A model generated the notes under the pieces. It saw nothing but the letters and a program-made list of their open reading frames with translations, ran no database searches and was not told where the DNA came from. From assembly GCF_036324505.1 (NCBI RefSeq), contig NC_086352.1:11407001-11471000 (forward strand): a DNA stretch of 64,000 bases. Reading direction: 5' to 3'. Position 1 is the stretch's first letter. The number at the start of each line of letters is the position of its first letter. Made by a program: the position numbers and the translations under genes. The stretch is from Eleginops maclovinus (taxonomy: Eukaryota; Chordata; Actinopteri; Perciformes; Eleginopidae). Of the stretch, positions 37,192 to 49,600 are shown one piece after another.

Positions 37192-38994
37192 GGTATACTT
37201 AAAAAAGAAATTCTTGCATGGGGATTGAGTTAAAATGTGTAAAGATGAATGGTCTCGTATTGTATGAAGACGAGAGATTTTGAGGCATCATATTGTTGCT
37301 CCTTAAAGATTGAATGTTTATTTTTTTACGGTTTGTTTTTAATATCCAATATAAATAAATTCATACATATTATCCTTTTGGTCCCAAGTTTCCAGATTAT
37401 TTTCAATGGCCCTGTTGTACTTTTTGCTTAACATTGTCAGTGTCTCTGGCGTTATTTAATGTTCATGTTCAGTAGGTTTTCCTGCAGTGAAGATTTAAAA
37501 CATTCTTTTTTTGTCTTTTTTATTTAGGCAGTGTATGGCATAATTCAATCCAAGCCAGTACACTGGTGATATTTTGACGACTGCCACTAGAGGACACTGT
37601 AAGTCCACTGCTGATATTTTTTTCACTTTAGGTAGTAATACTGTAAATCATTTATTTAGCAAACTGCTCAATTTAAAGGGACATAAATCTGAGTTTAAAA
37701 ATATTTGATAATCAGCTAACTAGCCACAGGGGTCAACACTGTGCAAGAGATATGTTATACTTTAAATGTGTGCAAAATATTATATTAAATGCCTGTAAGA
37801 AAAACAATATTAGTTTGGCAACCTTTAGCTAATTGAATATTTTCTAGTTGTATTTATTATCTTCTTGAGATAAAGTAAGGTTTAATTTCAGGGTTCAGTG
37901 AATGCAACTCAAACACATTTTTCAGAGTCTTTATTCTTAATGTTGAATTAAAAACATAAACAACTAAATGTATCCTTTTGATACTAAGGACCATTAGTCC
38001 CTGTCTAATCACGAGTATGCTTCAACGTTAACCAAGGCTCATTAGTCAATATAGGCAACATACTGTATGTTTACAGTCTGTGCTTTGGATTGGCTGAAGG
38101 CAATGTGATCAGTCATAATGCGTGTGTGTGTGTTGTGTGCGAGTGTGTGGTGCACACACAGCTGTCCTCGGAGGTCAAGTCGTCTCTTATTTCTGCTTCC
38201 TTGGAGCTGACACTGGTGTGAATATCCAGAAGATGATGTCACAGCCTCAGCATCGGGCCAGACGGCTGTACAAAGCCAAGCTCGGTTTCCACAGAGACCT
38301 GTCAAACATCAAAACAAGCTGCTGTCCAACTGGCATGCATGTGGGGGTACACTTGGCACGGTGCCACCCTGCCAATAAACTCCCAAATAACAGGTCTGAA
38401 CTTAAAACCCCTAATTCATTATATATAAATTTATTTGATATTTTTCAGAGACAATGGTCTTAAAGTCAGTATACTAGAAAGCATTCTACAACGTCCATGC
38501 TGTAAAAAGGTTAAGTTGTCCCAAGTCCATGAAAAGTGAATTATTTTGTGATCAAAATCCCTTTTATAAGCTCCTCCACCGCTGTTTGCCCTCCGGTGTG
38601 CCCCTTCGTGTTGACACCTCACCTCTCACACCATCTTGGATCTCGGTGCCGTATGATCCCAGTTAGATTTGAACAGCATGTTCCCAGGCAGCTGCCGTTT
38701 CATGGCGCTTAAATAGTAGTGATTTATTTCAGGAGTTTATCTGCTTCACGAGCGGCAACATTAAACAGATAATTCACACTTTTTACACTATCAAGTTTGC
38801 TAGATTGGAGATAAAAATACATCTTTTAGTGTTTACAAACTTCTGGCCTTGATAAGATGGCAGGTTCATGAGGAGCATTCATTAACAAATAATGCTAGAT
38901 TAGCCAACAGCACACTCTCAGTAATGGCTGGTACTCACTCAATTAGTTCATCACCTCATAAAGCATTTTCTGAACATCACCACGACCGCAGATA

Positions 38995-39427
38995 GGACTG
39001 GATATCAGTATTTGATACCTCAAAGTATCGACCAAAATAAACCCTTACCAAGTATTATTGGATCTTCTGCAGTCAAGGGAAACCTGCATATGATCCTTTT
39101 TGTATCCAGGTCTAAAAAAAAAAGTCTGTATTTGAATGGTTTTTGCGCGCTGCCAATCACTTGTAGCATTTTTGGATTTATTGCAAAGTTTGATTGACTC
39201 ATTACAGCGGTAGCTACAACATGTTTAAATTGACCCTACCCAAAAAAACCTACATTTTACAGTATTGTATACTACATTTCCATAATTTCAACACTTGAGA
39301 AGTGGTGGTGACATTTTACGCAACTGAATGCTTTCATTCTCGAGGTATCAAATGAAGAAAGCTACTCTATTGTAAATGGAAACTGGTTTTGGTATTGCTT
39401 TCATAAAGTTTTAAACTATACCCAGCC
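38995..39427. mobile_element. Possible decayed hAT MITE
   Basis: The left end (GGACTGGATATCAGTATTTG) and the inverse of the right end (GGCTGGGTATAGTTTAAAAC) share a loose GG-CTGG-TAT terminal pattern typical of common fish hAT MITEs. Internal GATACC/GGTATC motifs occur at both sides. Terminal matching is poor and no target duplication could be set. Confidence 0.3.
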
Positions 39428-41560
39428 ACCAGTGGACATTTCTGTATTTTCAAGTTTGATTTCATGCTTAAATGGCAACCCTCGAAGAGCTCATCAGAAC
39501 ACCAGTACCTGTTTTACGGCCACTTTACCTGGTGATGAGTCACATTCAGCACCTGATCATAACAAAAATGATGCAAATGTTTAATTGCACAGAAACGTTG
39601 AACTACATTGACATTCATTTCAACTGACATTGTGTGCGAGTGAAGGGCATAATGTTTTTTACTGGCGGCTGAACGCTGTGTTTTCTGAATCTGCCTGTAT
39701 TGTGAAAAACACATTTTTCTAATTTAGCCGTAGAATTACATTGTAAATGGAGATAGTGAGGCGGACAAGAGGATGTTGTGAGTGAACGGTTCATGAGCAC
39801 ATGCTGAAAGGTCACTATTTATTAGACTTCTATGGGGCTGATAAATAAATGCCGCGGTGAAACTGAAGAGCTGACAGTTGTCCAACCTGCTTAATACCTT
39901 TGGGTCTGTCGTTATCTCCTCTCCAACACACACAGACACACTCACACACATCTCTTCACACTTCCTCAACAACAGTCCGGTAGGTGTGGGCTTACCCATT
40001 ACCACTCTGGCTCTAATGACTGATTATAACAATTTACATTTGCCCCACAGTGACACCCTTGTTTTTCTGACAGTGAACAATTATGTTGGCAAAAGACCGA
40101 TAATGGTATCAACAAAGCCACAGGTTGTGATCTCAGTGAGCATCATCTGTAGCCTCATAAATCTGCCAGACTAAGCCACAACAGGATTTTAAAAGGCTCT
40201 ATACATAGCTAAGCATGAGGCAATGGGCATACCCAATGTTGAAATCCTGCCCCCAAAGACCCCAGGTGAATTCAGACTTGGACATGAACCGTTGAATCTT
40301 TGACGTAAGGATTTATTTTAGGGAAAGGGGGCATAAAAAGTGGCAAAGCTATGAAAAGCTACATGTGGATGTCTCTGGGTTATCTCCTTAGAAGTTTCAC
40401 TTTAAAAGCTTTTGCACTTTTTACTGCCCTTTTTACCGCAAGATTATTCCTAACTGTTGTTGAGCCATGGTGCTCTTTTTTGTTGTTGCTTAGCACGCTA
40501 CTTAGCAGGCAAGTCAGATAGCAGATTTGATGCTGTATAAGTTACTGTTTTCAGTCTTTGGTTAATGTTTGGTGGTTATTTTTTTATTTTTCAAGTAGTT
40601 GTGGGCTGCCTACCTGCCTGGTTAACTGTGTTAGCTTGTCCTAGCTTGACCTAGCTAGTTATCCGCTGCAGTGTCTTTTTCTTGAAGTTATTATTTAATA
40701 TTTGTGGGGTTATCTCATTGTGAAACAGCTTATTTGTGTGTATTTCTTTAAGAGATTAAGAGAGCCATGTCCATCTCTCTTTTTCTCTCTCTGTCTCTCT
40801 GATTTGGATGTCATCAATTCAGATTGAATTACTTTATTGTTCATTATGATTGCATACAATTGAAATGTGTCTTTGGTCTCTGTCATGTAAGACAACACAC
40901 AACATAGACATGAACTGCATCTTAAAATCTTAAAGTGACCAAGTGGCAGTAATAAAGGTGATAAGAGGATTGTTCTTCAACTGGCACTCATATCAATCAC
41001 AAACAGTGATACCCAACATTATCTAACAAAAAATGAATGTCTATTTAAATTAACACTATAAGTTACAGAATTTCTTAAAAAGCTGCCTATATTCTTGGGA
41101 GGGGGCTTAGGAAAAAGGCCTAAGATAAGGCGCCTGAGTGAGTGGAGGGAAGGGGGCAATGAGTCCCAAGGGGCCTATTTAAAGAGACTTGATAATAGAA
41201 AAAAAGAATTTCTTCAAACGGTTTTTCATGGCCATTCTTATTTTAGCAACTGAAATGCAAAGAAGAATTGAATGAAGAATATTTTGTTTTCATTAGTCCT
41301 TTTTTCTTTTTCTTAGTCAGATTCTGCCAATTTAAGTGCACATATTTCTGTATTCTCCTAAATATGGTTCAACATTAGGAAACCCCTCGGCAGGCGAGCC
41401 ACATGCTTAAGGAGGATTCACTGTTGAAAATAGCCACGTGACGGAGTCGTTCTCTGTAGTGTTTCCACACCCCGCTGTGCTTTGATCTCTCTGTACACAC
41501 CCTGTCCAGACTACCCCGACCCTGCTGAGGCAACTGTGTTCTCTAGCCCCCCAAGGACTG

Positions 41561-41563
<3 letters not shown>

Positions 41564-41650
<87 letters not shown>
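41564..41650. repeat. (AC)n microsatellite
   Basis: An uninterrupted AC run of about 43 units, followed by TAACACACG. Confidence 0.97.
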
Positions 41651-41653
<3 letters not shown>

Positions 41654-42327
41654 CACACGTGATGTCTTTCACAGCAGTGTGTTTATGAGAATATGTTAAG
41701 TAATCCATCATGAAATGCCGTACTGTTTTACGGGACTTAAAGATAAATCAGGCCTATTTGACTTTTGTAACTTCTCTATGTTGCAAAGAGACATCGAAGC
41801 GGTTGATAAACAGGAACGTTAGGATACCTGCCTCAACGCACATAACATAAGAGGACATAAATATTCTCTTGTTTTGAAATAAAATTCTTCATTTAATCTT
41901 GGTCATTAAAGTTGAGTTTGTCACCTCCCTGGCAAGAAAAGTGGAAAGTGTGGGGAGCTACTGTGGACCGTACGGAGATGGATGGAATAAAACATCTAAA
42001 TAGCTAAACAGAAGTCACATCGGCATGTGTAATATGACGAGTGAATGTAACGAGAGAAGATTTGACTTGATATCTCTGAACTTGATTTAGGGGGAACACA
42101 CTCAGGAAGTCGTAATTTATGCTAGTAGAGTCATTTACTATCAGTTCAAAGAGAAATGTTTGCAGTTTGTTTACCATGCACGAAATAGGTTCAAGATTAA
42201 AACATAATAATAGCAATAATAATAATAAAGGTTAATTCTGAGGATTTTAGGTCTTAATTTGACTTTTCACTGATTTTGATTTGTTTGATAAGAAACAGAA
42301 ATGTACCTAATTAAGTTGCTAATCATT

Positions 42328-42501
<174 letters not shown>

Positions 42502-43170
42502 CTTGTGTTAAGATAAGAACCCATAGCTCTTTGGCAGTCAGTGGGATCTGCCTATATAAGGCTGTTCTATTCCTACTGCTTTTCCTCTGGGGATCTAATG
42601 CAATTGTCGCTCAGTGGACAATGCATGCCAGAGCTTGGTAGGCTGCATCTCATGTTATATTATGCAAACATACCTTCAACTTCAACATCATTTATCTGTT
42701 TGAAAATGACATAATGCTAAAGAACAAAGGGGAAAGAAAGGTGCAAATAGAGGTAAAAGTCACATGCACTGCTCATATGAGGGAAATCAAGAATGAATGC
42801 AACATTTTCCAAAATGACTCATGTGTTTTTTTATAACAGCCAGTAAATAAAACTAAAAAGTTGGAGTACAAAAGCAGCTAATCACTGAACCCAAGTATAC
42901 TGAAGGCATGTGATCATTCGAAAACAAAAGAAAAAACCCCTTCCCCCTGTTTTTAAATCCTCTCCTCCAATTTGGGGAACAAACAAACCTTGAATGACCT
43001 TGTGTTTTACATTTTCTATTTTTTGCCTTCATTGAAAATTGTTCCTCTTACAGACCTTTACATGTTATTTTATTTTTATTTTTTTTGTGCTGTAACACTG
43101 TTTGCTTTTTTATGAAATGGTGATTAGAAAAAGTTTTTGAAAGGCTGATGTGCTCCTGTGCCTATTTGCA

Positions 43171-43285
43171 GGCCAACTATAAATAGTCCGGCAGCCTACG
43201 CATGCTCATGTTTGATTGGAAATTGCAGTGCCTTAAGTCAGAGCTGTGGGGTATCTGTCAAAGGAGGGAGAGAAACTTGTCAATG
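43171..43285 (+). promoter_or_regulatory. alpk3 core promoter and non-coding first exon
   Basis: CTATAAATAG at 43177-43186 is at once a TATA box (TATAAATA) and a full match to the MEF2 consensus YTAWWWWTAR. About 100 bp downstream, AATG|GTGAGT at 43285/43286 is a strong splice donor. A CTCTTTCAG acceptor at 43503 leads into the exon containing the alpk3 start codon. The transcription start is expected near 43208. A MEF2 site fits a gene expressed in heart and skeletal muscle. Confidence 0.6.
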
Positions 43286-43601
43286 GTGAGTTTACTGAAC
43301 AAAACTAACTTGTGTATAACTAACTATGTAAATACTTTATAGGACAGCATGTAAAAAAGAGAGAGCATCACTTGCTGATGTTTGTGTTTTCATCCTCAAA
43401 GCTTTTTAAAAAAAGATCGAATACTACTTTATTTAATATAACTTTCTGTTCGTTGTGTGTCAATGTAAACGTGTTAATGTTTTCACTCTTTGTTCTCTTT
43501 CAGCTCTCTGTGGAAGGCAAATAAATAAGGGACAACCCAAACTTTTCTTTTTCTTGGAGAACTTTTTTACCCCCCCTGAGTGCTTCTTTATCTCGTGGAA
43601 A

Positions 43602-46600
43602 ATGGGCTCGCGACGGACGACAGCACGCTCTTCTTTTGGCAGTGGAAGATCCAGCAGTGGGGAGGAAACGAGAGGGAATAGCCGTCCTAATGGCTGCAGC
43701 TACATCTCTAACGTGAGGCCGGAGAACAGGTACCGGTTGAAAATCAACTTAGCGACCATGTACTTCAAGACTTGACATGGACCTGTGTGCCATATTATTA
43801 TTTTGTTTGTTGCCATGGTCACTAGAGTTTAAATAAACTGTTGATTAAGAACAGCATCTCAGTTATGCACCAAGGGCCCCATTTCACATCAAGCACTAAC
43901 AGCAGCTTCTGCATGGAAAGATTAGTTCATGGAACAAGATGTGTTGACCTTCAAGTTTACCTTTTTAATGGTAGCTCAGCTCATAGGAATAGGTTATAAG
44001 CAGTCTTTTGAGTTAATAATAATAATATTTTTCCTTCTAGCCACTGACACAGGCAGCAGTTACAGTAATATTTCCAGCGTAATTATGAACAACACAAAAA
44101 TTGGTCTATACTGTTCAGATTTGACCCTTTATACTCTTTGCCTCAAGCTATTTTGTACGCTAAAGGGTCTTAAAGCATGTTTCTCTCATTGATTGTGATT
44201 TTAAGTTAAATGTTTGTTTTTAATGTATTGTGTCTTGATATTTGTCCGTTTTGATTTTGCAATTTGAGCTGCTGTGATGCAAGTCAAATTTCAAACGTGA
44301 TCTGACCATTAAAGTATTATCGTGTCGTATTTAGGAGACAGATAATGTGCAAAATTATTGGCTTCTCGAAAAATATAGATAACTAGACTATTACTAAGAC
44401 TATTAATACGACTACTTGTGTCATTTACTACACAACAATTGGGAGTGTTATATCACTGGAAAATTATACATGATAATTATTTTAAGGTAATGGACAGGGG
44501 TCTGTTTCCAGTATTCTTGTCAATCTAAATTCCTGTCGTATTTTTATTCGTAGCATTACATTTCCAACAAAATAAACAACAGTAATTATGAAGCCCATGC
44601 CTCATGCGTGGTATATTCTTTAAGTGTGGCAGTATTCAGTATTACTGTCTTGTTTTGTTTGCATAATCACGAGAAACACGCAATGAAGTGCAACGGTTAA
44701 TTGTGCAATGACCCATCAAGGAACTGGATGTCAACACCAGACATGGATCAACTGCACGTCCTGTATACAAGCAGCACGATAAAGCTCTTATAATAGGCAT
44801 GCAAGCCAACATTAATTAATATGTGTATATGTTTGTGACGTTTCTCACACATTTAGATATGCCGTGATGGCTAAATATTCTTGAATCATTCTATGTATGT
44901 GATCTGTTTAATTTTTATAATTAATATCATATTAGTGGAACTCTTTAAGGACACGCCACACAGTTTTATTGAACTAGAGAGGGAGTTCCCTTGTTTTTTC
45001 TTCTGCCATGTTGTGTAAGATATGCCACTTTTTTGTTGACTTAGAATCACTCAATATTTATTTAAGACAAATCTAAGTTTTTGTTATGGATGTGATTTTA
45101 GGCATAAATGTACACATTGGTCAGCACTTCTTTAGATAAATAAAACTACCATTAGCAGGGTGGGGATTTATATCTCCAGAAGGATAAATACAATGAGAAT
45201 ATCAAATCTGTTTTGTTGTCTTTTAATAATGCTCACTCATAATAACCTAGCTCCACAAGGCTTTAACCACAATTTTCCCAATCCAAAATTTGAATGCTCT
45301 TGCGAAGTGCCTCAAAACATTTATTATCATCCTTTTTTGGACTACAGGTGACGTGACATGTTGCATGTTCATTTAGAAATATATTTTTAAATGTTTTGAC
45401 TTATTTGATCCTTAAATATATTTCGGAAGTACTGCAAGTTTTTCTGCAGACAACCTCACATATCACTCCAACCAATACTTTTGACCTTAAGTCTGAATAT
45501 CAAAAAAACAAAACACAAAACAATAATCAAAGATGTGGGTTATAATATTAACATGACAGAAACAGAATTACAACTTTACTGACCAGCTCTTTTGTCTTTC
45601 ACAGGAGCACGCTCTGCAGTATGATGGCACAGCTAACTGAGGAAACACAGCCCTCCTTTGAATTAACCCTAAAGTCGAAAGCTGTGTCGGAGAATAGCAA
45701 TGTGAAGTTCTCTTGTGTGGTTACAGGTAAACACAGCTTCACTCTAAGACTTTGCAAGACATTATATACCACATGTTCATATTCTAGAATATGAAACAGG
45801 AACCTACAATAATACAACAACAATATTGTAATCCTCTATCTGCACATTGTTTCATTCACATGTAGCACCTGGAAAATTTCCAAGACATGTTTGTTCTTGA
45901 TTTAGACCGCATTGAAAGCAATGTAAACTAAACTGCTACATATTTAGTTTATTGACATTTTTTAGAAAGAATTTGTTTAATTCCTTGTTTTTGTTTTTTC
46001 AGGAAACCCTACTCCTCAAATAACTTGGTACAAGGATGATGTGCAGTTAGACAGATACTGTGGACTGCCTAAATATGAAATATTCCGCAATGGAAAAAAC
46101 TATTCTTTGCACATTTACAAGTAAGTATGTTTTGAAACACTTACTTCATATCAAAACTGTATTAACCTGAACCAACTCTTTAAATAAACAAATGTAAAAG
46201 AGTGCATAGTGGCTGTTAAGATTTGTGTGAAAATATAATTCACTGTAACCTTATATATTGAAAAGAGAGGGCCCTCATTGGAAAGAAAAGTTTGTAGCAA
46301 ATAGCACATAGTGTTTTATCTTTATTTTCTGTGATGAATAAGTCTTCCCCAAATTTAATAAGCTTTTTAATAAAGAACTTATCCCCTGTTGTTGCAGTTT
46401 TACCTTGTAAGCATGTTTACTTTGCTTTTTTGCAGGGACCAAATTGCTCAATGTAAGACAACTTAAATTGGCTTTTCTTTGCAGTTGCACTGTGGAGGAT
46501 GCAGCTATATACCAGACCTCAGCCAGCAACACCAAAGGTATTGTGTCCTGCTCGGGGGTTCTGGAGGTGGGCGAAATGAACGAGTACAAGATCCACCAGC

Positions 46601-49600
46601 GCTACTTTGCCAAGGTCAAGCAAAAGGCTGACATCAAAAGCAAGGAAACAGAAGGTAAAGAAAACCAGGAGCCGCTTCGAACCATCAGTCCAGATCGTAC
46701 ACTGAGGAAGCGCCGCTCCACAATGGAAGCCTTTCTCAGCACGCCAAGTTCCATGGAGGAAGAGGGCAATGAGGAGAGCAAACAGGCTATAACGGAACAG
46801 ACTGAGGCCAGGTTACAGGAGGCAACGGTGAAGGAGATGGAGGAAAAATCAGTCCCCATCACTAATGGAACAGTTTCTGCTGCAACTAAAGGACAGACCA
46901 TCAGTGAAAACGGTAACAAGAGTGGGAGTTTTACTGCACAGCAACCAAAAATTCCCTTTGTCAGGAAGAAGATTAAAATTTCCAACACTGAACCAGAAGA
47001 GCAGGCACCTGAGGAGAGAACCACAAAACAGGAGAACATATCCCCTGTAGTTCTGGCCTGCACAGAGTCCGTGCAGTTTAAGGGGAATTCAGACGAGTTA
47101 ATGGAAGTAGAAAACATTGTTAGTCCATCAGTTGTGGATTCAGTCCCTAGAAAGATGACACAGAGACATCAGAAATCAGAGGAAGTATTGCTTGCTGAAA
47201 GGCCTTCAAAGAATGAAAGTGTACATGTTGAGGTAGCTGTGCCTTCAAAGAAGGAACAGCTGTGTCTTCAAAAGAAGGAACAGCTTACTGCCTCTGTACC
47301 TCCAGCTGCTCCTACTTCTACAAGTCACAATATGTCAGAAACTAAAGGGAAAAAAGATGCAAAGCTTGAGAAGGAAGCTGGACGCAAAAATCCAGAAAAA
47401 ATATTAGAAATGCAAAAGCAAATTCCTCCCATCGACTCAAAACAGAGACAGTCAAGTCCTAAAGCACCTCCCCGTAAACATCGAAACGTATTGAAGGGGA
47501 ATATGTCTAAAATAGATAATCAATCAGTCATGGATGTTGACAAGAAGTCAAACACTTCCAGTGCTGGATCTTTAGCACACAAAGAGGTTGAGGCCATAAA
47601 CGCACTGTGTGAAAGCACGTCTGCTTCACCTCAGCGCCCATGTGAGCAGGCTGGAGATAAGCTGTCTCCGAAGGAAACAGGCCCCTGCCAGAAAAATATG
47701 TCTGTGCCTCAGCCAGCACAGCTGAATGAGGTGAGTGAGGCTTTTTGCATGAGCTCATGAGTGAGCTTTGTGCTGCCAACACAGGCCTCATCAGTAACAC
47801 AAGCGTCCCGGAGCTATTTATAGCTTTTACAAATATGCCCTGCTGTGTGACAAGAATTAAATGACGCACATGTTGACAGTTGCAACAGGTAATGTGGTGC
47901 AATTGATATTGTTATTGAAAGGTCTGAAGGTTGCAGCATTTCTTAGGATATAGGACATGTTTTAAACATGGATAAGCTGATTTCTCTTATTTAATATGTT
48001 GACATTTTGGGAAATATGGTTGCTTTCTTGCATAGAATAAGATGAAATTATAAATAATTTGAAAGTTGCTTTGGATGAGAGCATCAGCTAAATTAAATTT
48101 GATAATGTTTTGTCCGTTAAATCTAAAGCATTAGCTAGCAGCTAACAGCAGCTAGCTTAACTTAGCATAATTACTAGAAATGTGGAGACAGCTAGCCTGG
48201 CTGTGTCAGACAGTCGTTTTTGTTTTTGTACCGTGGTTTGTGAGCTTGAGAGGGTTTGATAGATTTGTCATATATGCAGAGGGACCTGAGAAAACTTCTG
48301 TTAAGATTCAGTGCCATATAACTACCATTTATATGAATTAAATTGCATTGTCCCAGCAGCTGCTAAGGCTAGGCTAAGCTAGCAGCTGCTGGCTGAAGTC
48401 TCCCTGTACATAAAAAAAACTTTAATATTTTCGAAAATACTTTTAAAAATAAGAGTAGCATTGACCTAAAAATAAGTGTATTTCCCTAAATGTCCAACAA
48501 CTAACTCAAAGTGAAAGTGAATGGAGGTGTTGTGGTGACCTGGTTGATGATGCAAGGGCATGTGACTAAATTGAATTCTTTATTATTCTATCAACACACA
48601 ATCTCATGGAGGGTCATTTTGCATCATCCTACATCAGCACTTGTTTTGCCTTTGATCATAAATCTTTATTTTCCATTGCTTACGCAATGGTCCTTACTCC
48701 AGCTGATGGGTGAATACTGACAGCATTGGGAGTTGAGAAAGAAACACTGCACAGCTGAAGCGCCTCTTAAAATTATTCACATTCCTTTCTGGCCACACTT
48801 AAACATAAAATAGCAACCTTGTGAAAAGGCATCACAGTGCCAGAATTAGATTGAAGCGTGGGAAGAAAAACAATGAGAAAATAGCAAAAGATGCAGATTT
48901 TGAAATGAATTTTATAATGACGTAAAGCTCAATATTTTTTTGTTTAAAATATGTTGATGTTTTTTTCAGTTGCTTTTTAAATCAACAAAGGGCATAAAAG
49001 ATAGTGACCCTTTAGCTTTATGTTACAGTGGCTTATCTCATCCTTGACTGACATATGACACAGGGGACCTTGCGTGCTAATTTAAAAAGAGATTCAATGA
49101 CGCTACACAAACATGGGTGTATGGCTCTGGTGTATGGAAGAGAGCTGTGCATCATGCTTATGTTTCATTATATACTAAATATAGCACAATACTGTACAGT
49201 TTTCCTCAATCAAGTGAATGTCCTAGATATGTATTTGGAGTCAAAATCATTTGATATGTGAACATGTACACTGTGAATTAACACGAGAGATATGGAAACA
49301 TTGCAAATGTTGGTGATGTACTTGTCTGTAGTTCATCACTTAGGTTTTTACATTTCTTTGTGCTCCAAGGTCTTCCCTTTCCATTCTCTTTTTGTTGTTG
49401 GTTACGCTGTTGCTGTTTATGAAATTACATGTGCTTATCCATGTTCTGCATAGCGGGGGATAAGTATTTACAGCATGGATATCTCTGCTTTTATTTTCTC
49501 CAAGGTTAAACAGGTCCATACAAAGAGAAACAGGAATGATGCACCTGTCATCTTTGAGCTTCCACAAAACAGGATGGACGTGCCTCAACCACAAAAGACT

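Noticed and set aside
46444..46484. Upstream ATG extending the large alpk3 exon 4 frame to the left
   Set aside because: These bases are intron. The acceptor GCAG at 46481-46484 and the Ig-domain reading frame (N-C-T-V-E-D-A-A) fix the exon start at 46485.
49475..49504. ATG start MDISAFIFSK for the second large alpk3 frame
   Set aside because: The TTTTCTCCAAG acceptor at 49504 and phase agreement with exon 4 show that the exon begins at 49505, so the Met lies in the intron.
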